36,859 nt of DNA, taken from contig JADZAA010000005.1 in assembly GCA_020852855.1 (NCBI GenBank), positions 1-36,859 on the forward strand, given 5' to 3'. Under the pieces are notes generated by a model, which worked only from the letters and a program-made list of their open reading frames with translations, searched no databases and was not told the origin of the DNA. A program made the position numbers and the translations under genes. This DNA is from Bacteroidota bacterium (GTDB taxonomy: Bacteria > Bacteroidota > Ignavibacteria > Kapaibacteriales > UBA961). Below are positions 25,710 through 33,948 of the stretch, one piece after another (within the stretch, counting starts at the first letter, position 1; every line of letters begins with the position of its first letter).

Positions 25710-26414
25710 ATGGCGACAGAAGCGATAGATTCCAAATCCGGTGCGGCGGAAGTTTTTGCTCGGATTCGTCAGCAACAGCAAGCAAAAACAGCAAATAAAG
25801 AATTGGGGAAAGACGAGTTTCTCAAATTACTGACTTATCAGATGAAAGCTCAGAATCCTCTTAAACCGCAAGACGGACAAGAGTTTGCGGCACAACTGGC
25901 TCAATTCAGTCAATTAGAGCAATTAGCCAATATAAAGCAATTACTTGCTGACCAATCGAAAGCATCACTGTTTCTTACGCAGACTGTGGCAAACTCAAGC
26001 GCACCCTCGTTTATAGGTAAAACAGCGCGGGCAACTGCACAGCAGGTATATTCCGACGGCTCTACGCCTATAGATTTCGGCTGGAATTTCGACGAAAATC
26101 AGCAATCGGCTTCGGTGGAAATCAAAACTCCGGCGGGTGCTCTAATACGTTCTTACGAATTAACTCCGGCGCAAATTCGTGCCGGTGAGCATACGCTTCA
26201 ATGGGATGGAAAGAACAATCGCGGCGAGAATGTAGGAGTGGGGAAATATGTTGTTTCCATAAAGGCCACACCCTCGACGGGCGGTACGCCGGTAACGGTT
26301 ACGCCTTTTATCAACGGAAAAATAACGGCTGTAAAATTCCGGATAGACGGTAGTGTTGCCGTCATCAACGGATCCGAGATTCCGCTTTCGGATATTCTCG
26401 ACGTTTCACTTTAA
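25710..26414 (+). CDS. flgD: Flagellar hook-capping protein FlgD
   Basis: This 234-residue protein has the FlgD N-terminal scaffold motif (LGKDEFLKLLTYQMKAQNPL, then KPQDGQEFAAQLAQFSQLEQ). A Tudor/Ig-like module follows, with SFIGKTARATAQQVY, GWNFDENQQSASVEIKTPAG and HTLQWDGKNNRGENVGVGKY, which corresponds to the FlgD Ig-like domain. FlgD caps the growing hook and helps FlgE polymerise; it is removed when the hook is complete. The ATG has AGGAG at good spacing (ATAGGAGCAATC). The length is typical. Confidence 0.96.
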   Translation: MATEAIDSKSGAAEVFARIRQQQQAKTANKELGKDEFLKLLTYQMKAQNPLKPQDGQEFAAQLAQFSQLEQLANIKQLLADQSKASLFLTQTVANSSAPSFIGKTARATAQQVYSDGSTPIDFGWNFDENQQSASVEIKTPAGALIRSYELTPAQIRAGEHTLQWDGKNNRGENVGVGKYVVSIKATPSTGGTPVTVTPFINGKITAVKFRIDGSVAVINGSEIPLSDILDVSL

Positions 26415-26453
26415 TTTTTTCTGTTATTTACGGCAATATACACGTATTTTTTT

Positions 26454-26485
26454 AAGGAGAAATAAATATGAATAATTAAATTATT
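26454..26485 (+). other. Three-codon ORF (Met-Asn-Asn) with a strong ribosome-binding site and an AT palindrome
   Basis: AAGGAG at 26454-26459 is placed 8 bases before an ATG at 26468, followed by two Asn codons and TAA (26477-26479). The stop lies within an AT inverted repeat (AATAATT at 26471-26477, AATTATT at 26479-26485). The initiation signal is much better than that of most genes here. It may be a minimal ORF acting on downstream translation, or the remnant start of a lost gene. No longer frame continues from it. Confidence 0.45.
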
Positions 26486-26559
26486 TTCCCGTAATCGTTG
26501 CAGCGTGTCGGAATTTAAGTTGCAAACGCACATTGGGAACTGAAAGGAGGTGAAAACAA

Positions 26560-26949
26560 ATGTCTGAAATTAACGGTGTTAATTTACCGTTTTTGCCGAT
26601 TGGCGGGGCACGCGAGTTAGAGCGCAAGCAACATATCTTTACGAACGATACAAATGATATTCCATCGTTTCGTGATATGTTCGAACGGGAAGCCGGCACT
26701 CTCAAATTCTCGGCTCATGCCAGGGCGCGAATAGCCAGCCGCGACATTTCGCTGTCCGACGACGATATACGTCGGCTTGAGCGAGCAGCCGAGCGGGCAG
26801 AGCAAAAAGGAGGTAAAGACTCGCTTGTGGTATTGCGCGATATGGCGTTCATTGTCAGCGCAACCAATCGCATCGTTATTACGGCTATCGGTGGTGCAGC
26901 AGCAGAAAACATAGTGTTTACAAATATTGATTCTGCGGTATTCGCCTGA
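26560..26949 (+). CDS. Flagellar operon protein of the TIGR02530 type
   Basis: This 129-residue cytosolic protein sits between flgD and flgE, as in many Bacillus/Clostridium-type flagellar operons. The family core is clear: LKFSAHARARIASRDISLSD, then DDIRRLERAAERAEQKGGKD, SLVVLRDMAFIVSATNRIVI and TNIDSAVF. Its molecular role is not established; position suggests hook assembly or its control. It has the best SD sequence of the window, AAAGGAGGTGA at 26543-26553, with the GGAGG core 9 bases from the ATG. The N-terminal ~45 residues (before FRDMFERE) are variable. Confidence 0.85.
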   Translation: MSEINGVNLPFLPIGGARELERKQHIFTNDTNDIPSFRDMFEREAGTLKFSAHARARIASRDISLSDDDIRRLERAAERAEQKGGKDSLVVLRDMAFIVSATNRIVITAIGGAAAENIVFTNIDSAVFA

Positions 26950-27088
26950 TTTTATCAACGAGGAATCGGACTGTGCGGCAAGGTACTTCGCAGAAATTCC
27001 TCCCGATAATTAAGAGCGGCTTCCGAACGACCGACGAAACGCTCTAAAACATTTTTTAATTTTTTATTTTTTCTTTACGGAGGGCATC
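26950..27088 (+). promoter_or_regulatory. Structured leader before flgE
   Basis: This 139-bp spacer holds two potential hairpins. The first pairs GAGGAAT (26960-26966) with ATTCCTC (26996-27002). The second pairs AGAGCG (27013-27018) with CGCTCT (27040-27045) and is followed by a long T-rich tract (27051-27075), which resembles a weak intrinsic terminator or attenuator. The flgE ribosome-binding site (ACGGAGGG, 27077-27084) comes directly after. It could reduce or tune read-through so that FlgE is expressed separately from upstream genes. This is inferred from sequence only. Confidence 0.4.
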
Positions 27089-28420
27089 ATGCCACTAATT
27101 CGTTCACTTACATCGGGTTCAAGTTCCCTGAAAGCACATCAGCAACGCCTTGACGTTATCTCGAATAATATTGCAAACGTGAATACGACGGGCTTTAAGG
27201 CCAGCCGTGCCACTTTCAGCGACCAATTCAGCCAAACTTTTAATCTTGGCAATGCGCCGAGCAATATTGCGGCAGGCGGCATAGGCGGTATTGACCCGTT
27301 GCAAATAGGGCTTGGAGTTAAACTCGGGGCGGTTAAGGTTAATTTTATGCAAGGTGCAATTCAGACTACGAACCGTCCGCTTGACCTTGCATTGCAAGGC
27401 GAAGGCTATTTTGTATTGCGCTATAACGGTCAGGAGCGTTATACCCGCGCCGGTTCGTTCTCGTTCGATACCGACGGCAATCTCGTGGACGGTGCTACAG
27501 GCGCGTATGTGCAGGGGTACAATCTCGAAACAGACAGCCAAGGGCGCGTACTAAAAGATTCCAGCGGCAATAATCGGCTTAACCGCACGGTGACAAATGT
27601 GCAAGTGCCGCCTACGTTCAAATCTGCGCCGCGCCAAACGCAAAGCGTTTCGGTTTCGGGCAATTTGAATGCAGGCTCGGCAACCGGCGATTCGTTCAAT
27701 ACAAGTATTACGATTTTCGATAATCAAGGCGGAACGCATCAACTCAATCTGCGATTCTCGAAAAGTGCTACCGTAAATCAGTTTGATTTGCAAGCAACCA
27801 TTGATAATTCTGCGACTCCTATCGCAGGCGTTCCGGCGACCATAACGTTCAATGACGACGGCACGTTGAATACGCCCCTGGATTTTACGATGACAGCCGC
27901 CGACCTTAATACCGCACTCGCTACTTCCGCGCCGTTCGACGCAACTACACCTAAAAACGTAGTGGTAACTCTGGCAGATTCCGGCAATGTTTTGGGCGGT
28001 TTAACGCAATTTGCCGGACAGAACACCGCAACAGTGCGCGAACAAGACGGTTACGGTTCGGGCGAACTTTCTCAAATCGCCGTTGACCAAGCGGGACGAT
28101 TAGTCGGCTCATTTACCAACGGACAATCGGAACTGTTGGGGCAAGTGGTTATAGGCAAATTCACCAACCCGGGAGGATTGGTGCGTAACGGCAATTCGTT
28201 CTTTAGTGTTTCGCCAAACAGCGGATTGCCTAATTTGGGAACAGCCGTTGAAATTTTCCCGTCAAGCAGCATTTCCAGCGGTTCGCTTGAAGAATCCAAC
28301 GTAGATTTAACCGAAGAATTTACCGACCTGATTTCTACACAACGTGCTTTCGAGGCCGCATCGCGCACCGTTACAATCAGTGACCAATTCCTGCAGGAAA
28401 TAAATCAGTTGAAACGATAA
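27089..28420 (+). CDS. flgE: Flagellar hook protein FlgE
   Basis: This 443-residue protein has the rod/hook N-terminal motif LDVISNNIANVNTTGFKASR and FSDQFSQTF, then RPLDLALQGEGYFVLR and RAGSFSFDTDGNLVDGATGA. A central FlgE D2-like domain has GGTHQLNLRFSK. The C-terminus is SNVDLTEEFTDLISTQRAFE, then AASRTVTISDQFLQEINQL. It polymerises into the hook, the flexible joint between rod and filament. The length and hook-type D2 domain favour FlgE over the shorter FlgG rod protein. A GGAGGG site precedes the ATG. It is the last gene of the cluster before a hairpin terminator. Confidence 0.94.
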   Translation: MPLIRSLTSGSSSLKAHQQRLDVISNNIANVNTTGFKASRATFSDQFSQTFNLGNAPSNIAAGGIGGIDPLQIGLGVKLGAVKVNFMQGAIQTTNRPLDLALQGEGYFVLRYNGQERYTRAGSFSFDTDGNLVDGATGAYVQGYNLETDSQGRVLKDSSGNNRLNRTVTNVQVPPTFKSAPRQTQSVSVSGNLNAGSATGDSFNTSITIFDNQGGTHQLNLRFSKSATVNQFDLQATIDNSATPIAGVPATITFNDDGTLNTPLDFTMTAADLNTALATSAPFDATTPKNVVVTLADSGNVLGGLTQFAGQNTATVREQDGYGSGELSQIAVDQAGRLVGSFTNGQSELLGQVVIGKFTNPGGLVRNGNSFFSVSPNSGLPNLGTAVEIFPSSSISSGSLEESNVDLTEEFTDLISTQRAFEAASRTVTISDQFLQEINQLKR

Positions 28421-28460
28421 GCGGTTTAATTAGCCGGTTACAGGATATTTTCAACATAAT

Positions 28461-28497
28461 AAGAGCCGGGTTTTCAATAAAGCCGGCTCTTTGTATT
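28461..28497 (+). terminator. Intrinsic terminator of the flagellar cluster
   Basis: A perfect 9-bp stem AAGAGCCGG (28461-28469) / CCGGCTCTT (28483-28491) with a 13-base loop is followed by TGTATTT. It lies 40 bp past the flgE stop, between convergent flgE and the histidine kinase gene. A-rich sequence on the other side may let it act in both directions. Confidence 0.85.
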
Positions 28498-28573
28498 TCG
28501 ACTTAATCCAAACGGTTGCAAATTGTAATGAAATAAAATTTACGTTCCGTTCCCAAATAAAATATTATCTGCG

Positions 28574-30523
28574 CTAAATAACTTCTTTTTCAAATTTGTA
28601 CTTATTTGCGGCAGTCGGATTCACGGGCAATGTAATGATAAAAGTAGTTCCTTTGCCTACAACGCTTTCGCAACGCACATGCCCGCCAAGCAACTCCGTA
28701 AGTTTTTTGACTATGGACAGCCCAAGTCCGGTAGAATTTTCGCCTGCCGTAGGTTTGGCTGTAAGACGCGAAAATTTGGTGAATAATTTACGCAAATCCG
28801 TATCGGGGATACCTGGCCCTTCATCGCGTATACCTATGGAAATCGTATCACTTTCGTCCGAAGCCGTAATAAATATATTGCGATCGGGCGGTGAAAATTT
28901 TATGGCATTGCTCAATAGATTATCTAAAATTTCTTTCAAACAACGTTTATCTGTAATTAGCTCCAAATTATTGCCGACAGAACAAAAAATACCTATTTTT
29001 TTTGCATTGAGCCGGCTACGGTATTCGTCTGTCAATTCCAATATTATAGGCTCAACGGCAGCAGACTCGTAAGTAATATTTATTTTGCCGGATTCAAGTG
29101 CATTAACATCAAGCAGCTTCGTAACAAGTTCCTTCATCGAGTCGGTAGTGCGAAGTATCATACGCAACTGTTCGTTAAGTTGATTATTCGTCATACTTTT
29201 ACGATGCTCGAATATCAGCGAAACAGCAATGGCTACGCCCGCAAGAGGATTTTTTAAGTCATGTGCCACAACCGCCAGAAGCTCGTTTTTCTCTTTATTC
29301 AGGCGTGCAAGCTCACGATTTGCATTGGCAAGTTCTACGTTTTTAAGGCGATATATTTCCGTTGATTTTTGTGCTTTTTCTATTTCATAACTATAAATAA
29401 GATTTTGCATCACTTGCTCTGATTGCTTAGTCATCATCGCTTCTTTAATCGAGTGAAATTCGTGAAAATGCTCCAAAGCTTTTTCGAGGCGGTTGGCATT
29501 TCGATATAATTTATAGAGCTGCTCATGCGTTTCCATCATTATTCCGTTTGCGCGAATCTCTTGCCCTACGCGCAAAGCGTCGGACAGATACGCTTCTGCC
29601 AACGTGAAATACTTGGGTTTGGACATTTCACCGGAGAAAAGTTCCGTATATATTTCTCCAATTGCGCGCCATGCTTTTCCTTCTGCCCATTTATCGCAAT
29701 TTACGATGGCTAACCGTGCGGAAAGCCAAAAATTACGAATGGAAACAGAAGCATCCTGCTTGCGCCCGTAAATTTCACCACGCAAGTAAAGTGAGCCGCA
29801 AAGGCTGCGAATGTCATTATATTGCTTGCAAATAGACAGCGAACGTTCGCAATATTCCAATGCTTTGCCGAAATCTCCAAGATACAGATAGGCGCGACCT
29901 AAATCCCAAAATATTGTGTTTTCAGCAGTTCTGTCAAGCAACGATTCGCGCAAATGAAGCGATTTGTAGAAATAATCAAGAGCAGTTCTATAGTCATGTA
30001 AGTTGAAATATGCACGGCCTATAAAAGTGTAGCATTTAGCTGTATTATCCTCATCTTCGTGTTCTTCATATATTTGAAGTGCATCCAAAAAAAATTTAAG
30101 CGCGACAGCGTAATTTCCGGCGCGTAAATGAACAAGTCCTATCCATATAGTAGAGCGACTTATGCCTTTCGGCCTGTTGATTCGGTAGAAAAGCTCGCGC
30201 GCCCGCAAAAGATCTTCGAGAGCAGAGTCGTATTCGGAAGTATTACGGCGATAAATGCCCCGCGCAAGCAGGGCATTTGCCATTCCTTCTTCATAACTTA
30301 ATTCTTTTGAGAATGCAAGTGCTTCTTCGGCCAGGGAACCGGAACGAGAACTGTCCAAACTGCGCAACTCCCACGAAAGTTCATTCAGCAAATCTACGAA
30401 CCGACGACTTTTTTCTCCGCTTTGACGTGCAACGTCAATACGATCTTCAAGAAATAGTATTTCGGAGGAGTATCCTATGTTAACAGAAGACATTTTCTGT
30501 TGTCGTTTCGGCTCGTTTAACAT
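28574..30523 (-). CDS. Soluble TPR-containing sensor histidine kinase
   Basis: I take the ATG at 30523 (649 aa). A TTG-initiated version would overlap the upstream gene, and a second ATG at 30493 is also possible. Residues about 65-360 are tetratricopeptide repeats (LRAGNYAVALKFFLDALQIY, RAYFNLHDYRTALDYFYKSL, RAYLYLGDFGKALEYCERSL). A coiled coil (about 375-420) leads into a HisKA domain with the phospho-acceptor His421 in VVAHDLKNPLAG. The HATPase_c domain has an N box LDNLLSNAIKFSPP (about 533-546), G1 DEGPGI (567-572) and G2 GLGLSIV (599-605). There is no signal peptide or membrane helix, so the input is probably a cytosolic ligand or protein bound by the TPRs. No response regulator lies beside it. 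It is the last gene of a minus-strand group. Confidence 0.92.
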   Translation of the reverse strand: MLNEPKRQQKMSSVNIGYSSEILFLEDRIDVARQSGEKSRRFVDLLNELSWELRSLDSSRSGSLAEEALAFSKELSYEEGMANALLARGIYRRNTSEYDSALEDLLRARELFYRINRPKGISRSTIWIGLVHLRAGNYAVALKFFLDALQIYEEHEDEDNTAKCYTFIGRAYFNLHDYRTALDYFYKSLHLRESLLDRTAENTIFWDLGRAYLYLGDFGKALEYCERSLSICKQYNDIRSLCGSLYLRGEIYGRKQDASVSIRNFWLSARLAIVNCDKWAEGKAWRAIGEIYTELFSGEMSKPKYFTLAEAYLSDALRVGQEIRANGIMMETHEQLYKLYRNANRLEKALEHFHEFHSIKEAMMTKQSEQVMQNLIYSYEIEKAQKSTEIYRLKNVELANANRELARLNKEKNELLAVVAHDLKNPLAGVAIAVSLIFEHRKSMTNNQLNEQLRMILRTTDSMKELVTKLLDVNALESGKINITYESAAVEPIILELTDEYRSRLNAKKIGIFCSVGNNLELITDKRCLKEILDNLLSNAIKFSPPDRNIFITASDESDTISIGIRDEGPGIPDTDLRKLFTKFSRLTAKPTAGENSTGLGLSIVKKLTELLGGHVRCESVVGKGTTFIITLPVNPTAANKYKFEKEVI

Positions 30524-30563
30524 TTGCAACTGCTTCCCACAATAATTGTGCCAAGCGGGCGAT

Positions 30564-31274
30564 TTACCTGCGCCTGCCGAGTAATCTAAGCAATAAAAGG
30601 AATAAGTTGATAAAGTCAAGGTAAAGCGTAAGTGCGCCGCGAACGGCGAATCGTCCGGCTAGAAATTCACCGTCGGTTCCTGCTATTTCCAAATACTGCT
30701 CTTTTATACGTGCGCTGTCATATACCGTGAGTCCGGCAAACACTATCACACCTATAATTGTTGCCGCAAATCCGAACGGGCCGCCGGGGAAAAATATATC
30801 CACTACGAAAGAAAGCATTACGCCGACCAACCCTATAAACAGAAAACTTCCCCAGCCGGAAATATCGCGTTTTGTGGTAAGTCCGAATAAAGACAATGCA
30901 GCGAATGCCAACGCTACGGTTGTGAATACATTGAAGATGGAATCCGACGTATAAACAAAAAATATGGAGGAAATCGTAAGGCCGGTCAATGCAGAGTAGG
31001 CGAGAAATACTGTGGCAGCAACTCCCGTGGACATTCTTTGCACCCAGCCGGATAATGCGCCTACAAGCAGTATTTGTCCGATGAATAAGCCTATCAATAT
31101 TATACTGTTGGAAAAAACAGCCTCTAACAGTATCGGTGAAGAAATCGTGAAGTAGGACGAAAGAGCGGTAGTCAAAAGCCCGCCAGCCATCCAACCGTAC
31201 ACTTTTGTCATGTAGTCTTGAACGCCGGATTCGGCTATTGCACCGGCGGTTTTACGAGAAATTTCGTAAGCCAT
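30564..31274 (-). CDS. Bax inhibitor-1 / YccA family membrane protein
   Basis: This 236-residue inner-membrane protein has about seven hydrophobic helices, starting after VQDYMTKVYGWMAGGLLTTA. Family signatures are the Gly/aromatic-rich first helix, YDSARIKEQY near 186-195, and the C-terminal GALTLYLDFINLFLLLLRLL. Eukaryotic BI-1 and bacterial BsYetJ conduct calcium in a pH-dependent way; in bacteria other members such as YccA are linked to FtsH. The function here is unknown. It lies 46 bp downstream of the asmA-like gene and 40 bp upstream of the kinase gene, all on the minus strand. Confidence 0.9.
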   Translation of the reverse strand: MAYEISRKTAGAIAESGVQDYMTKVYGWMAGGLLTTALSSYFTISSPILLEAVFSNSIILIGLFIGQILLVGALSGWVQRMSTGVAATVFLAYSALTGLTISSIFFVYTSDSIFNVFTTVALAFAALSLFGLTTKRDISGWGSFLFIGLVGVMLSFVVDIFFPGGPFGFAATIIGVIVFAGLTVYDSARIKEQYLEIAGTDGEFLAGRFAVRGALTLYLDFINLFLLLLRLLGRRR

Positions 31275-31320
31275 AACAGTCTCTTTCTTTGAAAATGTGA
31301 TTGTAATTACTTCTTGTTGA

Positions 31321-33948
31321 TTATTTAGGTCCGAACGGATTAAAAGGTGATTTTTTCAGCAATTCTTCCGCTTTTTTCTTGGCTTCTTCTTCGGCGCGTT
31401 TTTTTAATCTGTCTTGCTCATCCCGTATTTTTTGTTTTGCTTTTTCTTCTTCCTCTTTAATTTTTTGTCGTAATTTTTGCTCTTCGTCGCGGGCATGCTG
31501 CTCCAATTTTGCTTTTTCTTCGTCAATTTTGCGCTTCGCTTCGTCCTGCAATGCTTTTGCGGCGTTTTCCAGTTGCGATGCCGCTGCATTATCAAGAGAT
31601 ACGGAAACCTGCGGATTATCGAATGTACCTTTGAACAAAATATTCACGGGAACAGGCGCGTTGCCGAATGTCGCCATGTCTTTTTTTAATAAACCGCTCA
31701 AAGCCCGATTTGCGCTCTGCGACATAGAGCCGGTCGGCACATTTACTGTAAGCGTATAATCAATGCTTTTGTCCAAGCCGTTGGAGCCTTGTATAAAACC
31801 GTCGTAACCGGCAAATTTCAACGAAGTTCTCGAGATGTTGAATTTGCCTTTTTCTATTGCGAATCTCGATGCAATTTGCGTAAGCGAGGGATTATTTAAA
31901 AACTCCATTTTCAAAAGTCCGGCCGCTTGCGTAAACGGTTTGAAGCCTTCTACTGCAATTCTCTCGATATTTAATCCGCCCAAACTCGAAAGTGTCGAAT
32001 AATCGGGCTTTAACTCACCGTTGAGGTCTGTTTCAAGGCTCATTTTCGCGTCGAAATTACCTCGCATATACTCTAAAAACGGGGCAAATGTTTGTACCGT
32101 TCCAAATAATTTATACGCCTCGGCAATATCTATTTTTTTAAGCGATAATTCAAAATCGGAACGCGGTTTTTCTTTTATTCGCGTATCAAACGAACCTTTA
32201 ATTGCTATATTGCCGCCGGCCGCGTCCATCGAAGCATTCTCTATCGTAAGTATTTTGTTTTTAAGACGCAATCGTGCCGTAACGTTCCGAGCCGTTATAT
32301 TGTCGTATAATACTTCAGCGGCATTTGCAACGAATGTGAAATCTACTTTATCGGGTAATTCTATTGGCTTCGATGTCGTTTGCTCTTGTTTCGGCTGTGT
32401 TCCCGGGCTTAGTCCAAGCCATGAATTGCAGTCAAATTTTCGGGATTGCACCGTAAGCGAACCCGTCAAAAGTTCATCTGCAAGAATAAACCCTATGATA
32501 TTGTCTAACTGCCCGCCGGCGCGAAAATCGCTTGCACCAATTGAGCCGTCCAAATTTGAAAGTACGGCAAATTCAGGACTTAGCGCAAGCGCGGCCGTTC
32601 GCAGAGTAAGCGGCGCAGGCAACGCCGAAGCTGTTGCAGTAAAATTACTTAATACAATTGTTCCGGTAGCCGTAAATTTATCGAAATTTTTCGATTTAAT
32701 CGCCGACATTTTTCCGTTCAAGGCAGCGTCGGTCGTGATTTTTCCGTCTATATTACTGCCTGCCGGCAAAGTCAAATTATTTTTCCAAGCGGCAAGATTA
32801 ATTACCCCTTTCATTGCGGCGTCAATAAACGGGTCGGAAATGGGGTTGCGCACTGTGGTACGCAAAGAAAACGGATCTCCGCCTACATTCAAAGTAAGGT
32901 TTTTCAGGTCAATAATCGTGTTGTCAGGTTTTCCGTCGGGATTATTTACCGATAAATTCATCTGAATATTCTGTATGCCGACCGGTGCGCTTTTACCTTG
33001 AAACGAGCCGTTGGAAATTATTACGGCAAGAGAAAATCCGGGAATATTATCGTCGTCCATTCGTCCATTCAATTTTGCTGTTGCCGACACATTTCCCGAA
33101 ACGTATTTTAATTCTTCGCTTTTTGACGGCATTTTGGGAACTATCGAAAGAAACTTGCCGAAATCGGACGAAGGCACCTTGATGTTAAGAGCGAAATCCA
33201 TATATTTTTCGGCCATATCCATAGTTCCGTCAACCGAAAGCGGCAACTCGTTAAGTTTGAATTGATTGTCTTTCAAAATATAATGCTGTTTGCCTATATC
33301 TATCGTTACCGATGCCGTGCCCGATGTGCTGACCGCGTCAAGCATGGTAAATCCGCCTTTTTCAAAAGATGTAATTGCCGAAACCGATGCGCTCAAATCG
33401 CAAATATTATTACTGTAATCGGCTTCGCCGTTCATTGTAATGTTGTTCATTGCAAAGCGTTTACCGCCGGCCTCATCCCAAAATGCCAGCCGTCCGTTCT
33501 TAATCGAAATGTCACGCAAGCGAATATTCATGTTTCCCGAATCTTTTTTCTCTTCAGATTTTGCGATATTCCAATTTTTTGTGCTGTCGCGTGCTATATG
33601 TGCGAATATATTCGGACTGTCTAAATGAAGTGCAAGAATCTCGACGCGCGAGTCGGCTATAAGCGTCCAGAGGTCAAGCGAAACGCGAATCGCTTCGGCT
33701 TGAAATAAAGTATCATGAAATGGAGGCAAATTCGCAATGGAAATATTCGATATTTCCACGCTGGCACGAGGAAAATCACGCAATAAACTTATGTCCGCAT
33801 CACTGAAATTCAATGCGGCATTCATATTGTCGTCAGCCGTTCTTTTTACTATGTCAAGAACGGTGTTTTTCAGAAATAAAGGTGCAATAAATACAGCCGA
33901 TAATAGTACGGCGACAATCGAAGCGGATATTAAAAGCGTCTTTTTCAT
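31321..33948 (-). CDS. AsmA-family envelope protein with a long charged C-terminal helix
   Basis: I take the ATG at 33948 (875 aa) rather than an upstream TTG. An N-terminal membrane anchor (LLISASIVAVLLSAVFIAPL) is followed by the AsmA start pattern (LNFSDADISLLRDFPRASVE, then ISNISIANLPPF) and many beta-strand repeats of the AsmA / repeating-beta-groove type. The C-terminal AsmA region (about 640-770) has LNGELKPDYSTLSSLGGLNI and DYTLTVNVPTG. AsmA-like proteins span the periplasm and have been linked to phospholipid transport to the outer membrane. Here the last ~80 residues (after NAAASQLENAAKALQDEAKR) are an almost pure Glu/Lys/Arg helix ending in SPFNPFGPK. The gene heads a minus-strand group. 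Confidence 0.87.
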   Translation of the reverse strand: MKKTLLISASIVAVLLSAVFIAPLFLKNTVLDIVKRTADDNMNAALNFSDADISLLRDFPRASVEISNISIANLPPFHDTLFQAEAIRVSLDLWTLIADSRVEILALHLDSPNIFAHIARDSTKNWNIAKSEEKKDSGNMNIRLRDISIKNGRLAFWDEAGGKRFAMNNITMNGEADYSNNICDLSASVSAITSFEKGGFTMLDAVSTSGTASVTIDIGKQHYILKDNQFKLNELPLSVDGTMDMAEKYMDFALNIKVPSSDFGKFLSIVPKMPSKSEELKYVSGNVSATAKLNGRMDDDNIPGFSLAVIISNGSFQGKSAPVGIQNIQMNLSVNNPDGKPDNTIIDLKNLTLNVGGDPFSLRTTVRNPISDPFIDAAMKGVINLAAWKNNLTLPAGSNIDGKITTDAALNGKMSAIKSKNFDKFTATGTIVLSNFTATASALPAPLTLRTAALALSPEFAVLSNLDGSIGASDFRAGGQLDNIIGFILADELLTGSLTVQSRKFDCNSWLGLSPGTQPKQEQTTSKPIELPDKVDFTFVANAAEVLYDNITARNVTARLRLKNKILTIENASMDAAGGNIAIKGSFDTRIKEKPRSDFELSLKKIDIAEAYKLFGTVQTFAPFLEYMRGNFDAKMSLETDLNGELKPDYSTLSSLGGLNIERIAVEGFKPFTQAAGLLKMEFLNNPSLTQIASRFAIEKGKFNISRTSLKFAGYDGFIQGSNGLDKSIDYTLTVNVPTGSMSQSANRALSGLLKKDMATFGNAPVPVNILFKGTFDNPQVSVSLDNAAASQLENAAKALQDEAKRKIDEEKAKLEQHARDEEQKLRQKIKEEEEKAKQKIRDEQDRLKKRAEEEAKKKAEELLKKSPFNPFGPK

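Noticed and set aside
32021-32965. 314-codon plus-strand ORF inside the asmA-like gene
   Set aside because: It is antisense to a well-supported AsmA-family protein, with no domain and no promoter or SD sequence.
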